Shown here: piece by piece, positions 50,202 to 59,224 of the stretch
Position numbering within the stretch: the first letter of the stretch is position 1
How the letters are laid out: every line of letters begins with the position of its first letter
NCBI RefSeq assembly: GCF_024807145.1
Contig: NZ_JANUCA010000002.1
Span: forward strand, 372,001 to 436,000
DNA from: Microbacterium sp. AK031
GTDB taxonomy: Bacteria > Actinomycetota > Actinomycetes > Actinomycetales > Microbacteriaceae
DNA: 64,000 bases
Reading direction: 5' to 3'
Notes under the pieces: generated by a model
Database searches by the model: none
The model's input: only the letters and a program-made list of their open reading frames with translations
What the model was told of the DNA's origin: nothing
Position numbers and translations under genes: made by a program

Positions 50202-51845
50202 GTGACAATCGATGACGCGACGCCCGATACGGGGGCTCTCACTCGACGTGAGCTTCGCGCGGGCACGGCTGCAGACAACACGGTGCGCTCGCCCGCGTTG
50301 CCCTTCAGCGGCAGCGCGAACGCGCCGACCGCTGACGCCGAGCACGCGGCGAGCAGCGAGGAAACAGCGCAGACTCAGGCGTCTGCCGCCGATTACGCTG
50401 CGGTCGGCACTGCCTTCGATGACATCGAGGCGGCGCTGGCGTCGGACACCGCCCACGACCACCATGACGCCCATGGGACCCCCGTGCACTGGGCCGATGA
50501 CGAGCGGACCGCCACGGCGTTCACCTGGCTCGACGTCCACGCCGTTGAGGAATCCACCCGGTCGGCGGATCTCGATACCGTAACGATGCGGGAGCCGGGA
50601 GCGAATCTGCTCGCGGACGCGCGTCTTCGACCCGCCTTGCTGCACGCACGGTGGCTGGTACCGTTCGGCGCATTCGCCGCGCTCGTGGTGGCGTACGCCG
50701 CGACCGTGCTGCTGTGGCCGCTGCATGAGGTTCCGCCCACTGTGGAAGCCGTGGAGGTGCCGGCCGTCGTTTCAGAGCTTGCGACCCCCACCTGGCCGGC
50801 CGTGGGCAGCGCTGGCATAGGCATCGCCGGAGTCTCATCGACCTCGTCTGCCGCGGATGCCGTCTCGATCGCCAGCGTGACGAAGGTCGTGACCGCTCTG
50901 ATGGTGCTGGATCGGATGCCGCTGCAGCTTGGCGAGCAGGGCCCCGAGTTCGCCTTCAACTACAGCGACAGCGTGGACTACTGGGACTACCGCCGCGGCG
51001 ATCAGTCGGCGCTGGATGTGCCGGTCGACGGCGTGCTGACCGAGTATCAACTGTTGCAGGGCACACTGCTCGGGTCTGCGAACAACTATGCCGATCGCCT
51101 GGCACGCGAGATCTGGGGCTCGGATGCGAGCTTCGCCGATGCCGCAGCGACGTGGCTCGCCGACCATGGGATGACCGGCATCACGATCGTGACGCCGTCG
51201 GGTTTCGATGAGGGCAATGTCGCCACACCGGATGCGCTGCTGCGCCTGGGCGAACGCGCGATGCAGAACCCGGTCTTCGCCGAGATCGTCGGCACGGTCA
51301 GCGCTGACATCCCTGGCGCGGGCCTCGTCGCGAACACCAACGGGATGCTTGCGGACCCGGGCGTCGTCGGCATCAAGACCGGAACACTCGAGGGCTGGAG
51401 CATGCTCACCGCGAAAGACGTCGCGATCGGCGGCACGACCGTGCGTCTCTTCGCTGCCGTGCTGAACCAGAGCAGCAACGACGAGCGTCTCGCCGTCACG
51501 CGATCGTTGTTCGCCGAAGTCGAGACAGCCCTGCAGGACACTCCGACGACCGTACCTGCCGGCACTGTGGTCGGCGAAGTCGAGACCCTGTGGGGCACGA
51601 ACGTCGATCTCGTGACCGACGAGGATGCGACGGTGCTGCTCTGGAACGGCGCGTCGGCCGATGCCGCTACGACGCTCGCGCTGGGCGACGAGCGCGAGGC
51701 CGGCGATCAGGCCGGCAGCCTCAGCGTGACCGGCCCCGTCGACGCCGTCGAGGTCAGCGTTTCGCTCGAAGACGAGGTATCGGGCCCAAGCCCGTGGTGG
51801 CGCCTGACGCACCCGCTCGAGCTTCTCGGCGTTGTGGCCGACTGA
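50202..51845 (+). CDS. membrane-anchored D-alanyl-D-alanine carboxypeptidase (class C-type PBP, DacA family)
   Basis: A 547-residue protein from GTG 50202. Residues 1-150 are Ala/Asp/Glu/Thr-rich and probably cytoplasmic; one transmembrane helix (about 152-172, FGAFAALVVAYAATVLLW) anchors an extracytoplasmic serine peptidase. The three active-site motifs are SVTK (S225), SAN (S292) and KTG (K392). Such enzymes trim the terminal D-Ala of peptidoglycan stem peptides. The long N-terminal region is unusual for DacA-type proteins and could carry phosphosites or protein contacts. Confidence 0.85.
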   Translation: MTIDDATPDTGALTRRELRAGTAADNTVRSPALPFSGSANAPTADAEHAASSEETAQTQASAADYAAVGTAFDDIEAALASDTAHDHHDAHGTPVHWADDERTATAFTWLDVHAVEESTRSADLDTVTMREPGANLLADARLRPALLHARWLVPFGAFAALVVAYAATVLLWPLHEVPPTVEAVEVPAVVSELATPTWPAVGSAGIGIAGVSSTSSAADAVSIASVTKVVTALMVLDRMPLQLGEQGPEFAFNYSDSVDYWDYRRGDQSALDVPVDGVLTEYQLLQGTLLGSANNYADRLAREIWGSDASFADAAATWLADHGMTGITIVTPSGFDEGNVATPDALLRLGERAMQNPVFAEIVGTVSADIPGAGLVANTNGMLADPGVVGIKTGTLEGWSMLTAKDVAIGGTTVRLFAAVLNQSSNDERLAVTRSLFAEVETALQDTPTTVPAGTVVGEVETLWGTNVDLVTDEDATVLLWNGASADAATTLALGDEREAGDQAGSLSVTGPVDAVEVSVSLEDEVSGPSPWWRLTHPLELLGVVAD

Positions 51846-51871
51846 CGAGCAGCCGGCCACAACGATCGAAC

Positions 51872-53986
51872 TCAGCTCGCTGTCGGCGCTTCCGAGTCGG
51901 CATCCCCACTCGCCGCCGCGACAGCATCCAGATCTGCCTCGGCATCTCCGGTGACGACGACCGGGGTCGTACCCGTGAGAGCCTCCTCGGCGTCGATGTC
52001 GGTCGCGGCCTGCTCGAACTGCGACTGGTACAGCCGCCAGTACGCGCCCTGAGCCACGATGAGCTCATCGTGCGAGCCCTTCTCCACGATGTCGCCGTGC
52101 TCCATCACGAGGATGAGGTCGGCGTCGCGGATGGTCGACAGGCGGTGCGCGATCACGAACGAGGTGCGCCCCTGTCGCAGCGCCGCCATAGCGTGCTGCA
52201 GCAGCAGCTCGGTGCGGGTGTCGACCGCACTCGTCGCCTCATCGAGGATGAGGATCGACGGCTTCGCCACGAATGCACGCGCGATCGTGATGAGCTGGCG
52301 CTCTCCGGCGGAGACGTTGGCTGCGTCCTCTTCGAGAACCGTCTCGTATCCCTCGGGAAGCGCATGCACGAACCGGTCGACGTACGTCGCCTTTGCTGCC
52401 TCCAGCACCTCTTCGTCGGTCGCCGATGCCCGCCCGTAGCGGATGTTCTCCAGGATGGAGCCGGCGAACAGCCATGGATCCTGCAGCACCATGCCAGTGC
52501 GCGAGCGCAGTTGGGACCGGGTCACCTCGGAGATGTCCTGCCCGTCGAGCAGGATACGACCGCCACTGAGCTCGTAGAAGCGCATGATGAGGTTCACCAG
52601 CGTCGTCTTTCCCGCACCGGTGGGTCCCACGATCGCGACCGTCTGCCCCGGCTCCACCCGGAACGAGAGGTCGTTGATCAGCGGACGCTCCGGCGTGTAC
52701 GAGAACGACACGTTCTCGAACTCGATGACGCCCTTGCCCTCGGCGAGCTCCGGCGCATCAACGGCATCCGGGTCCTGCTCATCGGCGTCGAGGAAGTCGA
52801 ACACGCGCTCGGCCGAGGCGGTACCGGACTGCACGATGGCCGCCATGCCACCCAGTTCGCTCAGCGGCTGTGTGAACTGCTGCGAGTACTGGATGAACGC
52901 CTGCACATCGCCGAGGCGAAGCTGACCGCTCGCGACCATCAGGCCCCCGAGCACGGCGATGCCGACATAGGTCAGGCTGCCGACGAAGGTCATGGCCGGC
53001 ATGATGATGCCCGACAGGAACTGCGCTTTGAAGCTCGCCTGGAACAGCTCTTCGTTCTCGACCTGGAACCTGTCGAGTGCATCCTTCTCGCGGCCGTACA
53101 CCTTCACCAGGGCGTGGCCGGAGAAGGCCTCTTCCACGCGGGCGTTGAGACGCCCGACCTTGCGCCACTGAGACCCGAAGGCCTTCTGCGAACGCGGGCC
53201 GATGACGCCGAAGATCACGCCCATGAGCGGCAGCGCGACGAGGGCGACGAGCGCCAGCTGCCACGAGATCGAGAACATCATGACCAGCACGCCGATGACC
53301 GTGAGCACCGATGTCAGGGCGCCGGAGAGGGACTGCTGCATCGCCGTGGTGATGTTGTCGATGTCGTTCGTGACGCGCGAGATCAGCTCACCGCGCTGCA
53401 CCTTGTCGAAGTACGACAGGGGCAGACGGTTGATCTTCGCTTCGACCGACTCACGCAGACGCCACATCGTGCGCACCATGATGACGTTGATGACGTAACC
53501 CTGGATCCAGGTCAGCAGCGCAGCGCCGACATAGATGGCGAGCACCGCGATGATGATCACGCGAAGACGCTCGAAGTCGAGTCCTGCCCCCACCTGGAAA
53601 TCGGTGAAGGCAGCGACCATGTTGGCGAAGTCGTCTTGCCCCTGAGCCCTCAGTATCTCGACGACCTGCTCCTGCGACGTGCCGGCGGGAACGCCGCTGT
53701 CGCCGAGCGTCTTGGAGATGAAGCCCTCGTAGATGATGTTGGTGGCTTCACCGAGGACCTTGGGCGCGGCCACCGTCAGCACGACGCCGATCGCACCGAG
53801 GATCGACACGAAGACGAACCAGAGTGCAGACGGCTTCAGCAGTCCGATCATCCGGGCGAAGCTCTTGCCGAAGTTGTCGGCCTTCCCTGGCGCGACGGCG
53901 TCCCAGTCGCCCGAGTTCAATCTCGCCTGTTCAGCGAGTTCTGCTTCGTACTGCTCTTCTGCAGTGAGCTGCTCCGGCGTGCTCAT
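51872..53986 (-). CDS. ABC transporter, fused permease-ATPase, MdlB-like half of heterodimer
   Basis: A 704-residue exporter half. Six helices lie within residues about 45-350; the ATPase part has Walker A GPTGAGKTT (about 460), signature NVSAGERQL and Walker B ILILDEATSAVD with the catalytic Glu intact, then H-loop IAHRLSTI. A polar Ala/Asp tail follows. It overlaps the partner gene by 4 nt. With a degenerate site in the partner, the pair should form an asymmetric heterodimer exporting lipids, peptides or drugs. Confidence 0.92.
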   Translation of the reverse strand: MSTPEQLTAEEQYEAELAEQARLNSGDWDAVAPGKADNFGKSFARMIGLLKPSALWFVFVSILGAIGVVLTVAAPKVLGEATNIIYEGFISKTLGDSGVPAGTSQEQVVEILRAQGQDDFANMVAAFTDFQVGAGLDFERLRVIIIAVLAIYVGAALLTWIQGYVINVIMVRTMWRLRESVEAKINRLPLSYFDKVQRGELISRVTNDIDNITTAMQQSLSGALTSVLTVIGVLVMMFSISWQLALVALVALPLMGVIFGVIGPRSQKAFGSQWRKVGRLNARVEEAFSGHALVKVYGREKDALDRFQVENEELFQASFKAQFLSGIIMPAMTFVGSLTYVGIAVLGGLMVASGQLRLGDVQAFIQYSQQFTQPLSELGGMAAIVQSGTASAERVFDFLDADEQDPDAVDAPELAEGKGVIEFENVSFSYTPERPLINDLSFRVEPGQTVAIVGPTGAGKTTLVNLIMRFYELSGGRILLDGQDISEVTRSQLRSRTGMVLQDPWLFAGSILENIRYGRASATDEEVLEAAKATYVDRFVHALPEGYETVLEEDAANVSAGERQLITIARAFVAKPSILILDEATSAVDTRTELLLQHAMAALRQGRTSFVIAHRLSTIRDADLILVMEHGDIVEKGSHDELIVAQGAYWRLYQSQFEQAATDIDAEEALTGTTPVVVTGDAEADLDAVAAASGDADSEAPTAS

Positions 53987-55710
53987 GCGTCCACCCCCAG
54001 CTGCGATTCGACGATCTCTCGATAGGTGTCATTGGATGCGAGCAGCTCGTCGTGAGTGCCGACGCCGACCATCCTGCCGCCGTCGAGGACCACGATGCGA
54101 TCGGCATCCATGATGCTCGACACGCGCTGTGCGACGACGATCTTCGTCACCCCCGGCAGCTCACGCCACAGGGCCTGTCTCAGCCTGGCGTCGGTCGTGA
54201 GGTCGAGCGCGGAGAACGAGTCGTCGAAGATGAGGATCTCCGGCTGGTGCACGATGGCCCTTGCGATCGCGAGTCGCTGGCGCTGCCCGCCGGAGACGTT
54301 CGTACCGCCCTGCGCGATGCGCGAGTCGAGGCCATCGGGCATCTCCTCGACGAAGTCGCGACCCTGTGCGACCTCGAGCGCATGCCAGAGTTCTTCGTCT
54401 GTGGCTTCCTCTCGCCCGTACCGCAGGTTGGACGCCACGGTTCCGGTGAACAGGAAGGGACGCTGCGGCACCAGGCCGATGCTCTTCCACAGCGCTTCGA
54501 CATCGGCCTCGCGCACATCAGTGCCGTTCACACGCACGGCGCCGCCGGTGACGTCGAACAGCCGCGGGATCAGCGAGACGAGTGTGGTCTTGCCGGCGCC
54601 GGTGGAGCCGACGATCGCGACCGTCTCGCCCTTGTTCGCGCCGAAGGAGATGCCGGAGAGCACAGGAGCCTCAGCTCCCGGATAGGTGAACTCGACGTCT
54701 TCGAGCATGACCGCGCCAGGTGCACTGAAGTCGACGACGCCGTTCTCCGGGCGGTGCATGGTCGACTCCGAATTGAGCACCTCGCCCACGCGCTCGGCGG
54801 AAACGGCCGCACGCGGGATCATCATCGCCATGAAGCTCGACATGATCACGCCCATCATGATCTGCCCGATGTACTGCATGAACGCGAACAGCGTGCCGAC
54901 CTCGACATTGCCCGCGTTGATCTCGATGCCGCCGAACCAGATCACTCCGACGACCGTGACGTTGAGGATCAGCATGAACAGCGGGAAGAGCAGCACGAAG
55001 AGCGAGCCGATCTTGCGACCGAGGATCATGAGTTCCGTATTGGTCTCGCGGAACCGCACTTCCTCGATGGGCTCGCGGACGAATGCCCTCACGACCCGCA
55101 CTCCGGTGAGCTGCTCGCGCATCACGCGGTTGATCGCATCGAGCTGCTTCTGGTTGCGGCGGAACAGCGGAACCATGCGGCCGATGACGAGCACCGCGGC
55201 GATGAGCAGTGCCGGCACCGAGACCGCGATCAGCCAGCTCAGCCCGACATCCTGCTGGACAGCCATGATGATGCCGCCGATCGCGAGCAGCGGAGCGGTG
55301 ACGAACATCGTCGCGCCCATCATCGCCAGCATCTGCACCTGCTGCACGTCATTCGTGTTGCGGGTGATCAGCGAACCGGCGCCGAACTGCGACACCTCTC
55401 GCTCGGAGAAGCCGCTGACGCGGGAGAACACGTCGGCGCGGATGTCGCGCCCGACGCTCATCGCGGCCTTCGCCGCGAAGTAGGTGGCGATGATCGAGCA
55501 GATGATCTGACCGAGCGACACCACGAGCATGAAAGCGCCCGTGCGCCAGATGTATGCGGTGTCGGCCTGGGCGACGCCGTTGTTGATGATGTCAGCGTTC
55601 AGCCGAGGCAGATAGAGCGTGGCGAGCGCGCTGGCGAACTGGAAGATCAGCACGCCGACGAGGAGCCACCGATATTTGGAGAGATAGCGGACGAGGAGTT
55701 TCCCGAGCAT
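53983..55710 (-). CDS. ABC transporter, fused permease-ATPase, MdlA-like half of heterodimer
   Basis: A 575-residue exporter half with six helices (residues 15-310), Walker A GSTGAGKTT (about 370), signature NVSGGQRQRL and Walker B ILIFDDSFSALD. The residue after the Walker B Asp is Asp, not Glu, and the later switch reads VAQRVSSI instead of the His switch. Both changes mark a degenerate nucleotide site, known in heterodimeric exporters. The stop overlaps the next start by ATGA. Upstream (55817-55833) is a 17-bp palindrome. Confidence 0.92.
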   Translation of the reverse strand: MLGKLLVRYLSKYRWLLVGVLIFQFASALATLYLPRLNADIINNGVAQADTAYIWRTGAFMLVVSLGQIICSIIATYFAAKAAMSVGRDIRADVFSRVSGFSEREVSQFGAGSLITRNTNDVQQVQMLAMMGATMFVTAPLLAIGGIIMAVQQDVGLSWLIAVSVPALLIAAVLVIGRMVPLFRRNQKQLDAINRVMREQLTGVRVVRAFVREPIEEVRFRETNTELMILGRKIGSLFVLLFPLFMLILNVTVVGVIWFGGIEINAGNVEVGTLFAFMQYIGQIMMGVIMSSFMAMMIPRAAVSAERVGEVLNSESTMHRPENGVVDFSAPGAVMLEDVEFTYPGAEAPVLSGISFGANKGETVAIVGSTGAGKTTLVSLIPRLFDVTGGAVRVNGTDVREADVEALWKSIGLVPQRPFLFTGTVASNLRYGREEATDEELWHALEVAQGRDFVEEMPDGLDSRIAQGGTNVSGGQRQRLAIARAIVHQPEILIFDDSFSALDLTTDARLRQALWRELPGVTKIVVAQRVSSIMDADRIVVLDGGRMVGVGTHDELLASNDTYREIVESQLGVDA

Positions 55711-55816
55711 GAAAGTGTCCTTGTGAGATAGGGGCAGCGAGTGCCACAGAACAGATTGTCACGAAGCTCGGACATTCGTAACGACGAAGGAGGCTTATCC
55801 GCTCAGGGCGAACGAA

Positions 55817-55833
55817 CCGCTGATCATCAGCGG
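55817..55833. promoter_or_regulatory. 17-bp perfect palindrome CCGCTGATCATCAGCGG
   Basis: It lies 37-53 nt past the stop of the hydrolase gene and about 107 nt upstream of the exporter start. It could act as a terminator stem (7 bp plus 3-nt loop with TTCGTTCG after it on the minus strand) or as an operator for the exporter genes. Confidence 0.5.
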
Positions 55834-55869
55834 ATTCTGCACGCCGTCCAGCAAATCGCGACGTGCAGT

Positions 55870-56931
55870 TCAGGCGAACAAGGATACCTCTGGCACGTAC
55901 GCGCGGGCCGCTGCGCCGGCATCCGGTTCCAACTCCTCGAGCGTCGCGGGCTGCCACTTCGGCGAGCGGTCCTTGTCGACCAGCTGCGCGCGGATCCCCT
56001 CCACGAGGTCGGGGTGGTGAGTCCCGAACCAGAGCACGCGCCGGTACTCGCCGATCAGCGCATCGCGCAGATCTCCCTCACGAGCCTCGCGGACGGCATC
56101 CAGCGTCACCGCGACCCCCGTTGGCGAGAGCTCGGCGAGCGTCGCCGCCGCTTCGGATGCCGAGGACTCGGACCGCGCAGCGAGCCTCTCCACGACCTCG
56201 CCGATCGTCTCGGCGGAGAACACCTCGTCGATCCAGCCGCGCTCGTCCACCAGAGCGGAGCGCTCCGGCGTCTCATCGAACAGCAGCACGAGCTCGGACG
56301 GACTGGTGGGGTCGGCGCGCTTGCCGAGCGCCTCGCGCAGTTCGTCGAGATGCGCCGACGGCACGTAGTAGTCGGCGAAGCCGGCATACACGGCATCCGC
56401 TCCCGTCATGGTGGCGCCGGTGAGCCCGAGGTACTCGCCGATGCGGCCTGGTGCGCGGCCGAGCAGATAGGTGCCGCCGACGTCAGGCGTGAACCCGATC
56501 CTGGTCTCCGGCATGGCCAGGCGGCTGCTTTCGGTGACGACGCGGATGGCCGCGTGACCGGCGAGCCCGATCCCGCCGCCCATCGTGATGCCGTCGGCGA
56601 AGGCGACCACGGTCTTGGGGTACCGGGCGATCATGAGGTTCAGCGCGTACTCCGCACGGAAGAAGTCGCTGACGCCCTCATGCCGGCCGCTGGTGATCTG
56701 CTCGTAGAGGCCGCGCACGTCGCCGCCTGCGCAGAGACCTCGATCGCCAGCGCCGTCGATGAGCACGATGTCGACGTCTGAGTCGTGGCGCCACCGCTCG
56801 AGCGCGGCGGTGAGCTGACGGATCATGTCGAGATCGAGGGCGTTGATCGCCTTCGGTCGATTCAGCGTGAGCCGTCCCAGCGAACCCTCGGTGCGGACGA
56901 GAACGGTGGGGGCCGCGGTGTTGTCAGTCAC
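55870..56931 (-). CDS. 3-hydroxyisobutyryl-CoA hydrolase (enoyl-CoA hydratase/isomerase family)
   Basis: About 353 residues from GTG 56931 (VTDNTAAPTVLVRTEG). The crotonase fold contains LNRPKAINAL, an oxyanion hole GAGDRGLCAGGDVRGLYE, and ADGITMGGGIGLAGHA. AMPETRIGFTPDVGGTYLL is typical of HIBCH with its catalytic Glu/Asp. It hydrolyses 3-hydroxyisobutyryl-CoA in valine breakdown. A -10 hexamer TAACGT (56939-56944 on the minus strand) lies 7 nt before the GTG, supporting a leaderless start; GTG 56940 is an alternative. The C-terminal third is family-typical. Confidence 0.86.
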   Translation of the reverse strand: MTDNTAAPTVLVRTEGSLGRLTLNRPKAINALDLDMIRQLTAALERWRHDSDVDIVLIDGAGDRGLCAGGDVRGLYEQITSGRHEGVSDFFRAEYALNLMIARYPKTVVAFADGITMGGGIGLAGHAAIRVVTESSRLAMPETRIGFTPDVGGTYLLGRAPGRIGEYLGLTGATMTGADAVYAGFADYYVPSAHLDELREALGKRADPTSPSELVLLFDETPERSALVDERGWIDEVFSAETIGEVVERLAARSESSASEAAATLAELSPTGVAVTLDAVREAREGDLRDALIGEYRRVLWFGTHHPDLVEGIRAQLVDKDRSPKWQPATLEELEPDAGAAARAYVPEVSLFA

Positions 56932-56938
56932 GAATGCC

Positions 56939-56944
56939 ACGTTA
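56939..56944 (-). promoter_or_regulatory. -10 hexamer TAACGT (minus strand), leaderless promoter of the hydrolase gene
   Basis: TAACGT ends 7 nt before GTG 56931 and no Shine-Dalgarno is present at that codon. Confidence 0.45.
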
Positions 56945-57039
56945 CCCGCCTGATTCTTCACGCTTCGCACAGCGCCGACGCGAGATTCTGCGTGTTTTCC
57001 GACAAGATAGAGAGAACGCCCATCGCAGGAAGGCCCCGG

Positions 57040-58683
57040 ATGCCAGACGGACAGCTGATCGAGTTCGACCACGTGACGAAGCGCTTCGGTGCTGTCGCCG
57101 CAGTGTCGGACTTCTCCGCGCGCGTCAACCCCGGTGTCGTGACGGGCTTCCTTGGTCCGAACGGCGCCGGCAAGACCACCACACTGAGGATGCTGGTCGG
57201 CCTCGAGCGCCCGACCATCGGCACGACGAAGATCGGCGGCAAGCGCTTCTCCGAGCTGCGCGAGCCCGCCCGCGTGATCGGCGCGATGCTCGAGAACCCC
57301 GGCTTCCGCGCCCGCCGCACCGTCGAGCGCCATCTCATCGCTGCGGCCAAGGCCAACAGCATCCCTCTCTCGCGCGTCGGCGAGCTCATCTCGTTCGTCG
57401 GACTCGGCGATGATGTCGACACCCGCATCGCCGCGCTCTCGCTCGGCATGCGCCAGCGCCTGAGTGCGGCGACGGCATTGATCGGCGACCCCGGCGTGCT
57501 CGTGCTCGACGAACCGGCGAATGGTCTCGACCCCGAGGGCATCCGATGGATGCGCACGCTCATCCGCGGTCTCGCCGATGAGGGCCGCACCGTGCTCGTC
57601 TCCTCGCACGTGCTCTCCGAAGTGGAGCAGACGGCCGACGAGATCCTCGTGATCGCGCGCGGCGAGCTGAAGTTCGCTGGCACCATGGAAGACCTCGCCG
57701 ACCCGAGCACCGGTCCTGTCGTCGTCGACGCCGCCGACCGCCGCGCGCTGTCCCAGGCGCTGAGCACCGCCGGCCTCGAGTACGAGATCCTGCGCTCGGG
57801 GTTGACGGTGCGCGGCAGCGACGCCGCCAGCATCGGCGCCGTGACCGCGGGTGCCGGCGTGGCATTGACCACACTGCAGCAGCGCGGTCCCACACTCGAG
57901 GACGTCTTCCTCGATCTCGTGAACGACAGGTTCGTGCGTCCCGAGGTGCGTGCGGCGGATGCTACGCACGAGGCCGTCGCCACCGTGACAGCCGTTGATG
58001 CAGAAGAGTCAACGGCTGACTCCGATGCGCCGGTTGCGTCTTTGTTCGCGTCGGTCGGAGCATCTGCCGTTGACGAAGGCTCGCCTGCGACGTCTGCGGA
58101 CGAGCCAGTGCGCGATGAAAAGCCGTCAGATGCCGAGGAGGCGGAGCCGGAGACATCGGATCGTGCGCCCTTCGACATCACCGCATCGTTCGCCGACTCG
58201 GACGCAGAATCGGCGGACACGGCAGAATCGGCAGCCACCGCGGAGACAGCGGAAACCACCAGTGAGCCCGCTCCTCAGGAAGAGGACCGCCAGCTCCCCG
58301 GTATCGCGGGACTCGCGGCCGTCGCCAGCCTGTTCAACACGCCGACGTCGACGTCGACCTCTGAGACTGAGGGCGAGAGCGATACTCGCGAACTCGCCGA
58401 TGCCGACCAGTCGCCGGCGGTCACGGCCGATGAGGCCGGTGCCGACACCACGGACTCTGCCGACGACGACCTCGATGCGACGCCACTCACGGAGTCGGCA
58501 CCCGAAACGGACGAGAATCTCGATGAGGCCGATCCGACCGAGGAGTTCTTCGACGCGTTCGCCGGTGACCCGGCTGCGGAGGATGACGACGCACCTGACG
58601 CATCCTCCGGCGACGAGCCAGAAGAGCACGACGCGGACAACAGCGACTCAGATCGCAGTGAACCCACGGCCGACCGGCACTGA
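57040..58683 (+). CDS. ABC transporter ATPase with long acidic C-terminal tail
   Basis: A 547-residue protein from ATG 57040, preceded by AGGAAGG. Residues 1-305 are a normal DrrA/CcmA-type ATPase: Walker A GPNGAGKTTT (about residue 41), signature LSLGMRQRL, Walker B VLVLDEPANGLDPEG, and SSHVLSEVEQ. The last 240 residues are rich in Asp, Glu, Ser, Thr and Ala with no clear fold (DATHEAVATV, TDSADDDLDATP), broken by a hydrophobic patch LPGIAGLAAVASLFNTP. No permease follows; the next gene faces the opposite way. The tail is probably disordered. Partner and cargo are unknown. Confidence 0.88.
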   Translation: MPDGQLIEFDHVTKRFGAVAAVSDFSARVNPGVVTGFLGPNGAGKTTTLRMLVGLERPTIGTTKIGGKRFSELREPARVIGAMLENPGFRARRTVERHLIAAAKANSIPLSRVGELISFVGLGDDVDTRIAALSLGMRQRLSAATALIGDPGVLVLDEPANGLDPEGIRWMRTLIRGLADEGRTVLVSSHVLSEVEQTADEILVIARGELKFAGTMEDLADPSTGPVVVDAADRRALSQALSTAGLEYEILRSGLTVRGSDAASIGAVTAGAGVALTTLQQRGPTLEDVFLDLVNDRFVRPEVRAADATHEAVATVTAVDAEESTADSDAPVASLFASVGASAVDEGSPATSADEPVRDEKPSDAEEAEPETSDRAPFDITASFADSDAESADTAESAATAETAETTSEPAPQEEDRQLPGIAGLAAVASLFNTPTSTSTSETEGESDTRELADADQSPAVTADEAGADTTDSADDDLDATPLTESAPETDENLDEADPTEEFFDAFAGDPAAEDDDAPDASSGDEPEEHDADNSDSDRSEPTADRH

Positions 58684-58685
58684 AC

Positions 58686-59135
58686 TCAGACCGGACGCGG
58701 CCGGATGACCGGGCGCTGACGTCCCTTCACGACCGGTATCGGCGCCGTGCCTGCGATCTCCACGACGTCGACGGGCTCTTCCGAGACGTCGAGTCGCAGC
58801 GCCTGTGTGAGTGCCAAGCCATGCCTGGTCGTGAAGATCAGTCGCTGGAACTGCTCGTCGCCCTCGAGATCGATGACCACGCTCGCTCGGTGACGGCGGA
58901 TGAGCACGAAGTCGGTCGTGGCCGCGGCCTTCCAGGTTCCCGCCGCGAGGATGCCGGGAATATGGGTGCCGGGGCCCGGCACGCCGCGCAGCCACGTCCA
59001 TGCGTCTTCGGTGAGCTGCACCTTGGTTATGGTGTCCCGCGCCACCCGCAGGTTCTCGCGGTGAAACGTCGCAGCGCGCTCAAGCGGAGAGAGCACAACC
59101 TCAAGCTGTGTCTGATCCAGCAGCAACGTCACCAT
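58686..59135 (-). CDS. uncharacterised actinobacterial protein
   Basis: A 149-residue soluble protein. VVLSPLERAATFHRENLRV, DAWTWLRGVPGPGTHIPGILAAGTW (split: DAWTWLRGVPGPG, THIPGILAAGTW), FVLIRRHRASVVIDLEGDEQF and QRLIFTT look like a compact beta-rich domain. It resembles small PH-like proteins that I have seen only as hypothetical in actinobacteria. No catalytic motif. The C-terminus is basic and Pro/Arg-rich. It lies downstream of hemL on the same strand but behind a hairpin, so it is probably separate. Confidence 0.7.
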   Translation of the reverse strand: MVTLLLDQTQLEVVLSPLERAATFHRENLRVARDTITKVQLTEDAWTWLRGVPGPGTHIPGILAAGTWKAAATTDFVLIRRHRASVVIDLEGDEQFQRLIFTTRHGLALTQALRLDVSEEPVDVVEIAGTAPIPVVKGRQRPVIRPRPV

Positions 59136-59187
59136 GCACCCAGTCTGCCAGCGACGCCTTGCAAACTGTCTGCGACTTCCTCACAGG

Positions 59188-59211
59188 ACCGCAACAATCC
59201 GATTGTGCGGT
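59188..59211. terminator. hairpin after hemL, candidate terminator of the heme operon
   Basis: ACCGCAACAAT and ATTGTGCGGT (59188-59198 and 59202-59211) pair with one bulged base around a 3-nt loop. It lies just past the hemL stop on the minus strand, before the next same-strand gene. Confidence 0.5.
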
Positions 59212-59224
59212 TCCACCAGTCCGG

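Noticed and set aside
51590..54025. Long open frame on the + strand (over 800 codons)
   Set aside because: It lies antisense to the ABC exporter gene, has low-complexity Arg/His/Asp-rich composition and no recognisable domain; open only because of high GC third positions.
54052..55731. Open frame on the + strand rich in Asp, His and Arg
   Set aside because: Antisense shadow of the MdlA-like exporter gene.
55870..57969. 699-codon frame as an extended enoyl-CoA hydratase
   Set aside because: The extension runs antisense through the ABC ATPase gene; the leaderless start at 56931 gives a family-sized protein.
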